Source of the DNA: Gambelia wislizenii
Lineage: Eukaryota > Chordata > Lepidosauria > Squamata > Crotaphytidae
Assembly (NCBI GenBank): GCA_030847615.1
Contig: JAUMIR010000001.1
Span: 183,415,001 to 183,479,000, forward strand
DNA: 64,000 nt
Direction of reading: 5' to 3'
The position numbers were made by a program, and so were the translations under genes. The notes under the pieces were generated by a model. It was not told the DNA's origin and ran no database searches. It saw only the letters and a program-made list of their open reading frames with translations. Within the stretch, counting starts at the first letter, position 1. Each line of letters opens with the position of its first letter. Below are positions 34,402 to 44,603 of this stretch, piece after piece.

Positions 34402-34630
34402 AGGGCCCTGTCTACACTACAGAAATACAGCAGTTTGATACCACTTTATTCACCATAGTTCTATCCTATGGAATCCTGGTATTTTTAGTTTGGTGAGGCA
34501 CCAGAGTTCTCTCACAGAAAAGGCTAAATACCTCACAAAACTACAAATATCAGGATACCATAGGATAGAACTATGGTGGATAAAGTGGTGTCAAACTGCT
34601 ATATTTCTCTAGTGTAGACTGGAGTCCTAG
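34402..34630. mobile_element. Palindromic MITE Z (copy 1)
   Basis: This 229-bp element is inverted over nearly its full length: GTCTACACTACAGAAATAC left against TATTTCTCTAGTGTAGAC right, and CCATAGTTCTATCCTATGG left against CCATAGGATAGAACTATGG right. It is related to 25540-27689. Confidence 0.85.
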
Positions 34631-34763
34631 GTAGAACAATTCCAAAAGCCACATCAGGCAATATCTTTATTGGGATCAATCAAATATGCAGAAAGTTATG
34701 GGAAAGTTTTGAGATCTCTAGGTTTCTTCATTGCCAAGACCTTGCAAAAGATATTGCCAAGGG

Positions 34764-35138
34764 CAGGACCGGTTTAAGGAATTTTGGGGCCCCCTGCAAT
34801 GCTTTACTTTGGGGCCCCCATATGTTTATCTCAGATCAATGTAACCTAACCTATTCACCGTACAGGATGTTCAGATTATAGTAGGACCCCCGTATCCCTG
34901 GATTCATTATCCATGGGACACAAAACAGCACACCTACCATAGAGTCTTCCTAGAAAATGTGTCTTCCCTAGCCCTTTTCTAGGCCTTCCAAGGCAACTCT
35001 ATGGTATTTTAAACCAGAAATCCCATTATTTTCATATTAAGGAGGCCAACACGGGGCCCTCTCTTGACCTCGGGGCCCCCTCTTGACCTCGGGGCCCCCT
35101 GCCAATGCTGATTTGGCAGACAGGTTAAACCGGCCCTG
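34764..35138. mobile_element. hAT element with exact 8-bp duplication, carrying a Tigger fragment
   Basis: It starts CAGGACCGGTTTAA and ends TTAAACCGGCCCTG. The exact 8-bp duplication is GCCAAGGG (34756-34763 and 35139-35146). The element is 375 bp, including an inserted Tigger piece at about 34877-35037. A short tandem duplication (TTGACCTCGGGGCCCCCT twice) lies near 35065-35100. Confidence 0.9.
34877..35037. mobile_element. Tigger-like fragment (T5)
   Basis: AGTAGGACCCCCGTATCC, TTATCCATGGGACACAAAAC and CCATAGAGTCTTCCT match T6 (36469-36711) closely. The right half is missing, so it inserted and was then truncated inside the hAT. Confidence 0.8.
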
Positions 35139-35378
35139 GCCAAGGGAAGCAAAAGTGGTAGGTCAACTTAATATTGAAATTGCCCAGCCAGAATCTTAAA
35201 ATGGAACTGAGAGGAGGTAAAGACTTAAATGAATTAGGCTGTATTATGTGCCATGCAGGTTTCATATTATACAAAGGACAACCTGATAATGGCCACTTCT
35301 CCTGTTTTCCAATTCCATTTCCCCATTCTCGAGAAATGGCTGCTTGGATTTATCACCATATTTTCATACATATTTCTG

Positions 35379-35460
35379 TTTTTTGGACATCAGCGCGCTT
35401 GCATTGAGCACGGGATGAGTCCTTCCTGAATCCTTGTTTGCGAAGAAAAGCCAGAGAGAG
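35379..35460 (+). mobile_element. 3'-terminal fragment of the LINE seen at 48.8 kb
   Basis: CATCAGCGCGCTTGCA, GTCCTTCCTGAATC and TTTGCGAAGA match 49720-49790 with few differences. Only the last 80 or so bases are present, consistent with extreme 5' truncation on insertion. Confidence 0.75.
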
Positions 35461-36176
35461 GTAAAACAAGTAAGGACATTTGCTTCTATCACTTATGCTG
35501 AAAGATTTCCTAGGACATTTTTACATATGGTGAAATAGATCAACAATTATGCCACAAATATGCTTAGTTTGAATGACTTAAATACTTGTTTTAAAGGATA
35601 AGCATAGGTAAAAAGAGTAGAATTAAAACAAAACCGATAGTAACATATAAGGGTTAAAATGATCAAGTCTATTGAACTTGAGGAAGTGCTGTTGAAGAAC
35701 TTTCTTGCTGTTTTAAGTGGATGAATGAGTCTTCTAATTGTATGAAGTGCATGTTAGTTTCCCCAGAATCCTTTGGCCTTGGAGTCATACATGATAAAGA
35801 AGAGTCAATACATTATTATGCACCTTGCCAACTCTGTGCTAAAATAAACACTCCCAGTATATTTTACATGAGTAATAGGGATGCTCTAAATTGAAGTTGA
35901 TAGGCTTCCTGGTTGAATTAGACTCAGAGGTGTAAACAAGGTGACTGTGTGTACCAGTAACTCACCAAAAACAAAGAAAATGTTTAACATCAGGGGAGGG
36001 GAGGGGAAAGAGGATACCATCTGCTATTTCCATGATAACTCCTATGCTATGATACTAAAAGCAGTTACCTGAAAGTAACTGCCACTGAAAAGAGATCAGC
36101 TTACTTCTGAATAAACCGATATAAGACTGTAATGCCCCAAATCAGTGGAGTCTGAACACACATCACAAATTCTATC
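35461..36176. other. Unassigned sequence
   Basis: No recognised gene or repeat. Confidence 0.45.
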
Positions 36177-36313
36177 AAGGGTAGAAATTCTGTGGCCTTT
36201 AGAAGTTGTTGGACTACATTTCCTAGCATTCTTCACCATCAACTATGATGACTAGGTCTGTTGGAAATGAAAGTTCAACAACTTTTGGAGGGTTGCATGA
36301 TTCCCACTCCTGG
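36177..36313. mobile_element. hAT-like MITE copy
   Basis: GAAGTTGTTGGACTACATTT left against GAAAGTTCAACAACTTTTGG right is an inverted pair, and the interior resembles the element at 338-470. The ends are worn. Confidence 0.6.
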
Positions 36314-36468
36314 ATGATATAGACACAATCAGTGTAAGCAAAGAAAAAAGACCCAGATGCAATGACACACCAGATCTGTCCTATTGCTTCTAGCCCTTGT
36401 TACAATATCACCAAATGATACTGTAAAACAAATATTTTACAAATGTCAAATATTCCTCTCAATAGATA

Positions 36469-36711
36469 TACAGTAGGACCCACGTATCCACTGATTCAAT
36501 TATCCATGGGACACAAAACAGCATACCTACCATAGAGTCTTCCTGGAAAATGTGTCCTCTCTAGCCATTTTCTAGGTCCTCCAAGGCAACTCTATGGTAT
36601 TTTAAACTAGAAGTCCCATTATTTGCAATGGTGTTCACTATCATCCATGGTTTTTGGTATTCATGGGGCCGCCCAGAACCAATCCCCAGTGGATACAGGG
36701 GTCCTACTGTA
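36469..36711. mobile_element. Tigger-like MITE (T6)
   Basis: TA-CAGTAGGACCCACGTATCC to ACAGGGGTCCTACTG-TA, 243 bp. It shares the CCATAGAGTCTTCCT core with T5 and the copy at 46520-46729. Confidence 0.9.
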
Positions 36712-36715
36712 CAAT

Positions 36716-37346
36716 GGTCTTGTCTATACAGTCAAAATAATATGAATGGGATGCAAATGTACGGCAATCCATTCATACAGACATGCACATAAATACGTGT
36801 CATTCAGAAGGTGGGGCAGCCAAATCCACCACAAAGTCCATGTGCGTTGCGTCTGGGGCTTCATCTGGATTTTTAAAAAAGCTCTGTACGATATGCAAAT
36901 GTGCGATCATTTGAACACTCACATTCACACAGGTATGAACATGCAGCATAATCTGATTGGCCGGACAAGCATGGGGGTGGGGCTAGCAAAGAGGGAAAGC
37001 GCCTGCAGCCACCATGTTGGATTTTCAGCTAAGCAAGGGTCCGGTAAGTTGATAACTCAACGATTTTATACTCTCTTCTTTTCTTCTTCTTCTTCTTCTT
37101 CTTCTTCTTCTTCTTTTGTAAATACAAACTATCGCTTGTGTGTTCCATGGGAAACTTGTTTTTTTAAAAAAAAAAAATGGCAGCAGCAATTTAAAATTGC
37201 AAGTAAATCACTTACAGCCGTCATTTTGGCTAGGGGATCATGCAGAGTTTAGGGAGGCTATTTTGACTTTGAAAACCGGTTGCATCATTGTGAATGCCTG
37301 CTTTTTCAGACATGTTCATATTTCCCCCCCTCATATAGACAAGACC
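36716..37346. mobile_element. Family Y TIR element with 3-bp duplication
   Basis: GGTCTTGTCTATAC left and TATAGACAAGACC right, flanked by AAT (36713-36715, 37347-37349), 631 bp. A (TTC)n run (about 37077-37115) sits inside. The ends resemble family X (TTGTCTA), suggesting a related transposase. The open frame over it is low-complexity (poly-Ser) and not a gene. Confidence 0.75.
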
Positions 37347-37349
37347 AAT

Positions 37350-38197
37350 GAGCATAATTCCAAAGGATAGCCAATTTAGTCTTTTATAGCAAAAACAGCA
37401 ACAGTCCCTATGACATCATTTGACCAATAAATATATTATGTCATACGTTTTTATGGACCTGATCACTTGTATCACCTAAGGCATGAAGCATTTATCCTTG
37501 CTTTCATAGGTTCACATACACATGGTTAGGTAGATGGGGTTACTATGGAAAATATTATTTTTATTCCAATACAGAAAATACTTTCTGTGTTTCTGTTCTC
37601 CCTGGCCTCCCTGTTGGGATCAGAGGGGAAAATATGTAGAAAGTACAAACCATGATATCTTAACACTAAATATCTCATGTACTTTTTGCTTTAAAATCTC
37701 ACATCAGTTCCAGAAATGGATGCTGTGTTGTGGACTTGGTTGTGGTTTTGCTTTTTAAGCAAAGGTATGTTTGTTGTTGTTCATATTATCATTTCTATCC
37801 CACCCACACCCCAGTGCCTGAGTAGGTGCTCAAACCAGCTTTTCAATGAGTGTTCTTTCACCTCTAGGTAAACAGACTCTCCACAATAAAACATCAGAGG
37901 AAACAAAATTCTGTACAAAGAAACACCAGGGCAAAAATGTTAAGCTGCCTGTTAATAGTTTCAGTAGGTAAGTACTGTATACCATTCTTTACATACAGAA
38001 CATGGCCCACTGCTTCTCAGTTGCAGAGGCATATCCCAGGAGCTAGGTTTGGCGGCTCAGGATCATCCCAAGGTCTGAGGTTTCTGGGACAAAACCTGGG
38101 GCCTAGGACAGCCCTCAGAGATGTCATTAAGCATTACACATTAAGTACCAACCACAGTTGCTCACAGCTCATTGAAACACACATACACACACAGAGG
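37350..38197. other. Unassigned sequence
   Basis: No gene. A SINE-like tail fragment may lie near 37790-37850. Confidence 0.4.
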
Positions 38198-38524
38198 ACT
38201 TTTTCAGACAAGGCTTACCATGCAACAAGCTTGCGGGAGAGGTACGGCACTGTCACGTGCCAGGTGGTCTGTTTCGGATGCCGCCATCCCTCTCTCGGAA
38301 TCGTCCATGTCACTTCCGTGTACGATTGAAGGCAGCCATGCCATATTTTACTCACGGACAACTTCTGTGAATAAAATATGGCGCGGCTGCCTTCAATCGT
38401 ACACGGAAGTGACATGGACGACTCCGAGAGAGGGACGGTGTTGTCCGAAACAGACCCCCTGCCGTGCGACAGCACCGTACCTCTCCCGCAAGCTTGTTGC
38501 GTGGTAAGCCATGTCTGAAAAAGT
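38198..38524. mobile_element. 327-bp foldback (near-perfect palindrome)
   Basis: The left arm ACTTTTTCAGACA, CAACAAGCTTGCGGGAGAGG, CGATTGAAGGCAGCC is mirrored on the right arm as its reverse complement up to TGTCTGAAAAAGT. The arms meet near 38360 around GAATAAAATATGG. A (CA)n tract lies on both sides. The two long overlapping open frames on opposite strands encode almost the same peptide only because of the palindrome. Confidence 0.92.
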
Positions 38525-38527
38525 ACA

Positions 38528-38561
<34 letters not shown>
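38525..38561. repeat. (CA)n(GA)n microsatellite
   Basis: A CA run is followed directly by a GA run, beside the foldback. Confidence 0.95.
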
Positions 38562-39329
38562 TATTTTCCTGTTTTGAAATTAAGAAGAAATCTTAGCTAC
38601 AGGGGCTGTTCCCAGATCAAGGGGAAATGAGGGCATTATTCCTTCTCACTTAGGGACACAGGATAAAGAACACTTAGGACTCGGTCACACAAGGCTGAAA
38701 TTGTGTGGTTATGACAGGATAGTAGCACAAATGGGTTCCCATTACTGTACAACGTCATCCTCCTCCCATGGTCCATGTGTTTTCCACCCATTAATTATGC
38801 ATAACTTTTCATTGGTGGGCAAAACCCATCAATAGCCCTCAATATCACTTTTTACACAATATTGACAAGTGTGCGAAATCACTTCCCACTGTAATCACGA
38901 GATTACAGCATGAATGGGTGGTCCTCTTTTCCCCCTCCCCTTTCCCAACGAGAACACATAATTAAACTTATAGAGGAAAATGAGAAGAGGACCAACAGGA
39001 AGCTATTTTAATGTACTGTCACTTTTGCTTGGTACATTTTTTTATGTTTAAGTGTTTATTTTGTGAACTTCTTTCATTATGTATTTGTTTTTGGTGTTTT
39101 TAACTTAAGTCGTATCTTCTCACAAGAATGCGCGGGCCAGCACAAAGTGCTAATACTCTGTCATTAGAAGGTAATGCAAAGAGAAGTGTTACTATAGTGC
39201 AAGCTGAAATCCCATTTTTAAACTGTTAGGAGTGGCTGGTCAATAATTCTGTGGTGGTAGTATTGTGTGATTAAAGCAATGTGCGATAATTACTGTGGTA
39301 ATGCCACTATGGGTTTTTTTCCCCAGAAC
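38562..39329. other. Unassigned sequence
   Basis: GGACTCGGTCACACAAGG near 38678 resembles a DNA-transposon terminus, but I found no matching inverse end. No gene. Confidence 0.35.
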
Positions 39330-39549
39330 TACAGTAGGACCCCCATATCTGTGGGGGATTGGTTCCAGGGGCACCTATAGATAATGAAATCTGCAGATAA
39401 TAGTGAATGTCCCCTGTCACCATTCCTGCCATGGGAGCGATCCCAAGGGGTCAGATCTCGCCTCCTCCCCTGTCCACCCCCATCTGTCGCCATCCGTGGA
39501 TAATTGAATCAGCAGATGGCAAATCAGCAGATATGGGGGTGCTACTGTA
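39330..39549. mobile_element. Tigger-like MITE (T7)
   Basis: TA-CAGTAGGACCCCCATATC to GATATGGGGGTGCTACTG-TA, 220 bp, with GGATAATTGAATCAGCAG inside. Different body from T5/T6. Confidence 0.88.
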
Positions 39550-40143
39550 CTTTTGTTCCCATGCACAATGCATAAATGGAAAATTGTTAGACAGAATGGG
39601 GCAGGAGAATGTTTAATCTAGAACAACAGAACTATTAAGCAAATAAATGTTTCTCTAGCACTGACAAGGCTTGCAAAAAATGCAATCTCACCCATTCTGA
39701 GAAATCATAAAACACTCCATTCACCATGAACCTTGATGGTCTTGGAATATTTATGTTCTCTCATAGTGTTAACTTCCATTAGCTGATCAGGGACAACCAA
39801 CGGAGAAAATATGTTCTGGATTTGTGCAGAAGATATTGAAGTAATTTACAAGAAGGTTGCGTGGAAGACAGAAAAGAAATACTTTGTTATTTACGGCCTC
39901 CTTCATGGCTGACCAGTTTTCTTTTCTTATTGGAACATCTATTAACACATTTTCTCCTGGGGAAGCAACTATCAAATGGGCCTTATCTCAGCATCTGCCT
40001 CCTCTGCCTCAATATTACTAAGTGTGTGTTGCATCTTTCTCCCTTAATATCAAGAGGGCTTTTATATTAATATGCAATCACTCCCTGCCCCACTTGAACA
40101 CATATACATCCACTAGAGGTTCGCATTTCAAAACTGCTCTTAT
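39550..40143. other. Unassigned sequence
   Basis: No recognised feature. Confidence 0.45.
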
Positions 40144-40285
40144 GTACCCTCCAATATTTCACAGATAAAAACTGGAATGCATGGGACCAAACAACAGAGT
40201 GTGGGCAATATGGAAACTGGTATTAAGACCACACAAGCTAGGAGCAGTTTACTTTTGCAGCAATTTACTTTTGCCTGAGCCTACT
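40144..40285. mobile_element. Family W copy 4 (left half)
   Basis: GTACCCTCCAATATTTCACAG and TTTTGCCTGAGCCTACTG match the first half of copies 1-3. The rest is absent. Confidence 0.65.
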
Positions 40286-40396
40286 GAGATTCCAGCTACT
40301 GTTCACAAAAGATTATACACAACAGTTGCAATTGCCTCAGAATCCACAGTTACTTTATCCTAATTACTTCCTATATTTCTATTTCAGCTAATAAAA

Positions 40397-40687
40397 CTAA
40401 GGGAGCCCTGGTGGCGCAGTGGTTAAATGCCAGTACTGCAAGCCATAACATTATGAGTTTGTTCCCAGAGGGCTCCAAGGTTGACTCAGCCTTCCATCCT
40501 TTTGTAGGTCGGTAAAATGAGTACCCAGCTTGTGGGGGCAATTAGCTAACACATTGGAAACAGCTTAGGAAGCACCTAGCGCTATAAAGCACTATAGAAG
40601 TTGTAAGTGCTATTGCTAACAATTTGTAAGCCGCTTTGAGAGCCTTTGTGGCTGATGAGCGGGGTATAAATACTCTAAATAATAATA
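40397..40687 (+). mobile_element. Sauria-type tRNA-derived SINE (S4)
   Basis: GGGAGCCCTGGTGGCGCAGT starts the pol III head, and GAGCGGGGTATAAATACT ends the body. CTAATAAAA flanks both sides (40388-40396, 40688-40696) as a 9-bp target duplication. The tail is TAAT-type rather than AAAT. Confidence 0.92.
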
Positions 40688-40696
40688 CTAATAAAA

Positions 40697-41624
40697 ATGT
40701 TTATATGTCTGTCCTTGAAACTGATATATTGCTTTTCATTAAAAAAAACCCCACAAAGTTGTGTATAAAAAACATGAACTGTAAAATACAGGAAAACAAA
40801 TGCATTCCAATAATTTTTTTTTTGGTTCATCCAACTGAAAGATTCTTGTAACTTCCCACACCACTGCACATTCAGCAAATAATCCTCAGAAGAAGAAAAC
40901 AATTTACAAAGGCATCTCGACAGTGCAACAGACAAGGCTGGTAAATGCATGTCCACACAAAATAGCATCCCATGCAGCCCCAAGGTTCCAATTACATCCC
41001 AACATCCATTTTGACAACATGAAGAGGTGTCAACCTAAAGGGGGGGGTGCGAACCTGAGGGTCAAATATTGATTTGGCTCTCTGGGTCTTCCAGGCTGTA
41101 ATTGCCTGACTTCCAAGGTCCATATGAACATAGGCCCATACTTAATCTACATGTGAAAACAATACATGCAGTCATTAGTACATTTAGCAGTACACACATA
41201 CAGGAACAACTACATACCAGCCTATTAAAAAGGAGAACCCTGAAATGCCTAAGGTAACAATGGAAGTCCTTTATAGTTGCTTCTGTTTTAGTTTGAAGCT
41301 AAAAACTAACTGTGGGCAATTTCCTAGACAAATTATCCACAAGCAAAGCATTTTGAGTGTGAAACTTCTATTTAAGTCACACGCTAGATCCAAGTGTAGA
41401 TGAAACCAATATGTCCAGATTTTCCCAATCAAGAACTCAGCTGATAAAACTCAGCCAAGTTTGGCATTCAGGAAACACCAAAAATAGGTGTATTTTTACA
41501 TTTTCTCTAGTGACAATCATTTGTATATTGAGGCACCTGTAGCAGGAATTTATGTGCTGTATCTGCACTGTAGGTGAACTATGACAAACTATTGGTTATG
41601 CTTTACTCAGTTTCTCCTGACATC
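40697..41624. other. Unassigned sequence
   Basis: No recognised gene or repeat. Poly-A/T runs at 40740 and 40817. Confidence 0.45.
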
Positions 41625-42071
41625 TACAGTATGGCCCCATATTTGCGGGACCAATATCCATGGTTTCATTTGCCCACATATGGAAAAACTGTCCTCTCTA
41701 AGCATTTACTAGATCTTCTGGAACAATTCTATGGTCAACTTCTAGAGTCATGCTAGGAGACCTCCAAATGCCTAGAGAGAACATCTTTCTGACAGTAAGA
41801 GCTGTTTGACAGTGGAACACACTGCCTCAGAGTGTGGTGGAGTCTCCTTCTTTGGATGTTTTTAAACAGAGGCTGGATAGGCATCTGTCAGGAATGCTTT
41901 GATTGTTTATTCCTGCAGGGGAAGGGGTAGGACTAGATGGCCCTTGTGGTCTCTCCAACTCTCTGATTCTATCTCTGTAGACATTTGGACGTCTACCAGC
42001 GTGATTCTATGGTCAACATCTGCTGGAAATACAGGATTCACTATCCGCAGTAAGTCCAGGTATGGGAGTTG
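41625..42071. mobile_element. Tigger-like MITE (T8) split by CR1
   Basis: TA-CAGTATGGCCCCATATTTGC opens the element, and TAAGTCCAGGTATGGGAG closes it. ATTCTATGGTCAACTTCTAG and GAGAGAACAT match T1 (1172-1396). About 190 bp in the middle are CR1. Confidence 0.78.
41785..41975 (+). mobile_element. CR1 LINE 3' end
   Basis: GACAGTAAGAGCTGTTTGAC, GGAGTCTCCTTCTTTGG, GACTAGATGGCCCTTGTGG and CCAACTCTCTGATTCTAT are the typical CR1 3' region and terminus. It is inserted within the Tigger T8 and is strongly 5' truncated. Confidence 0.88.
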
Positions 42072-42713
42072 TACCGTATATTGCTGCATACAAGACTACT
42101 TTTTAACACTTGAAAATCTCCTCAAAAGTGGGGGGGTGGTCTTATACCCCAGTAATCATACTCCCCTGCTGTGAGAATGATTGAAGTGTAAAATGGCCTG
42201 GGCAATTTTCCCAGCAGATCCTTCCTCCTGCTGTGAGAATGACTGCTTTGCCTTTGAAGAGTTAAATGGCCCTCCATTTAGCTCAGGAGAGTCAAAATAA
42301 TGTTTCTTTTCAGCACAAGTTAGCCTAAAATTAGAATTTCTGGATTCAGATTTATCATTCTGCATCACGTTTTGCCTATGGTGAAATTCTCTTGTCTACC
42401 ACTGTGGCTCTAAAATCATTAATGTGCTCATTCATTAATGTGCTCATTCAAAAATTTGGGATTTGGTAGCTTCATATTAACCAGCTTACAGTATTAATGC
42501 AACCTTACTTTCCAAAGATTGAACACCACAGAGATTTTTCAAAGTATCCCATGCTTTTTTAGCTGTTCTCAGTCCTTTAATTTCACAGACTATTCCATCA
42601 TCTATAGCCACTGAGCTGGCTGGCTGGGGGGGGGCAAACTCTATATTTTAACTTAAAAATTGGGGGGGGTCGTCTTTTGCGCCCAGTCATCTTATACACC
42701 GGAATATACGGTA
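42072..42713. mobile_element. TIR element with TACCGTATAT ends
   Basis: TACCGTATATTGC...ATACAAGAC left is inverse of GTCATCTTATACACCGGAATATACGGTA right (compare TACCGTATATTCC). 642 bp. It has no transposase. The family is not named, and it abuts the T8 Tigger. Confidence 0.75.
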
Positions 42714-43613
42714 CTCTATTCACACCCAACCTCTAAACAGAAACCATTTCCTTGCATGCATAGTAACTGTTGGAAGCTGTCTTGCATCAATGCCTGTGAA
42801 ATTTCCCCCCTAAAATCTACATAATTAAAAATATTTTTTGAGTTTCTTTCCTATCTGTCTGAGTGAATTCAAGAAGCTTTATTTTTGTTTGGCATTTACA
42901 GTAAACAGCCTTGTGATGTTCTGTGCTGAGCAGCTGGAATTCCCCCTTTGCTAGAGGAACTGAGTGCCTTTATAATAAAAGGTAGGTTGATCATATTTCC
43001 TCCCCCAGCCTCTTCAAAAGAATCAAATAAATAACCAGGAGCACTGCAACATCCTCACATTCAGTAGTGAAATTCATCACATTATCTAATTTCACTGGAA
43101 TGCCTGAGAATTCTGCTATATCCACGCAAAGGCCCGCAAAGCTCAGTAGGCTGATCTTCTTCATTTGCTCTCTTCTCTTCCCTCATCTCTACACAGACAT
43201 GGATTCCTGCTCATTTTTGTCAATATAAATTGGGAGAGGGGAGATACCTATCTTTCTGTCCCTAAGATTCTGAAAAAAGAAGTAGCTAAAATGTTGCTTG
43301 CTTTGGATTCTTCATTGCACTCTTTTTGTTATTGTTATTATCATCATCTTCATGGAAACATAATTCACTCTGGCAGCTTTCAATGTTTTAAAAATCTCAG
43401 CCTTTCATCTGACTGCGTTTTGTAGTTCTCTGTTGTGTATAGTCAGCTCTGTGTAACCTAACAGGAGTTTGCCCCCAGGAGTGGGGGGCGGCAGAGAAGG
43501 TGGGACGGAAATACACTTCCAACCATATTTTCTCACTCTGCTTGATGTATTTAGTCCCACCTCAACTAGGAGGAACCATTGTTTTATTTCTACAGGACAC
43601 AAATTCTAAGCAG
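42714..43613. other. Unassigned sequence
   Basis: No recognised gene or repeat. Confidence 0.45.
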
Positions 43614-43852
43614 GGGTGTGTGTGTGTGTGCCTTCAAGTCACCTGTTGACTGATGGCGACCAGATGACTTTCATAGTATTTGCTTAGGCAAGGGATACTC
43701 GGAGGGGGTTTAGCCAGTTGCTTCCTCCAAAATATACCTTATAGCACCTGGTATTCATTGGTAGCCTCCCATCCAAGTACTAACCAGAGCTGACCCTGCT
43801 TGCTTCCAAGATAAGACAGGATCTGGTGCCTTTAGGATATTTAGGCCCTACA
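43614..43852 (-). mobile_element. 5S rRNA-derived SINE (copy 3)
   Basis: CTTCAAGTCACCTGTTGACT (tail) followed by CCATCCAAGTACTAACC and GCTTCCAAGATAAGAC (5S head, inverted) gives the same layout as 23468-23695. Confidence 0.88.
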
Positions 43853-44392
43853 AGCAGTCATACAAGGAGAGGAAAAGAGAGCTGGTGGGGAACCATGGAT
43901 GTATTCAACACCTCCCTACAGATCCCACCAGGAGGCTGATGCCATGATTTGGACTTGAATGATCAGCCCCACAGCCTACATTTAAATATCAAGTTACACT
44001 CATTATTCTGGGAAACTCTTCTCTGCAGCTTGCATGACCTGCAATGGGTGATTTTATGTATCACAGGCTTTCAAGTCTCTGATGGTGCAGCTGGGTAATT
44101 TTAAACCCTGCAGTTAATGGTCATTGTGGGGAGAGCACTCTGGTAGAAGGCTTTGTGTATTGCTTCAGCTGTGAAGCATGCAATTCACATTTCTCTTTTC
44201 GCCACTGCTATGCCATGCCTTACAAATGTATCTACATTCCTGATATGTTACAGTTTTAAAATACTCTCATTATTTTATTTTTATTTATTAACTGAAGTAT
44301 TTCTATCCTTCCCCATATCTAAAAATTTCAGGGCAGCAATCTTCATGCAAGGGTGTTTTTATACAGTTATGTTAAACTCACTTAAATCATAA
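43853..44392. other. Unassigned sequence
   Basis: No gene. A weak SINE-tail-like piece lies around 44270-44340. Confidence 0.4.
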
Positions 44393-44603
44393 CAAGGTTC
44401 ACTCAGCCTTCCATCCTTTCGTGCGTCGGTAAAATGAGTACCCAGCTTGTGGAGGCAATTAGCTAACACACATTGGAAACTGCTTAATGCAGTGTAGATG
44501 TGTAAATAGCTATTGCTTAAAATAATTTGTAAGCCGCTCTGATAGCCTTGTGGCTGAAAAGCGGGGTATAAATAAATAAATAAATAAATAAATAAAAATA
44601 AAT
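44393..44603 (+). mobile_element. Sauria-type SINE, 5'-truncated (S5)
   Basis: It begins inside the body (AAGGTTCACTCAGCCTTCC) and runs to AAGCGGGGTATAAATAAATA with an (AAAT)n tail. The pol III head is missing. Confidence 0.92.

Noticed and set aside
36746..37252. 168-codon open frame with a poly-Ser run
   Set aside because: It lies inside the family Y element and owes its length to a (TTC)n microsatellite.
38172..38544. Two overlapping open frames of about 110 codons on opposite strands
   Set aside because: Both give nearly the same peptide because the DNA is a palindrome; no protein family is recognised.
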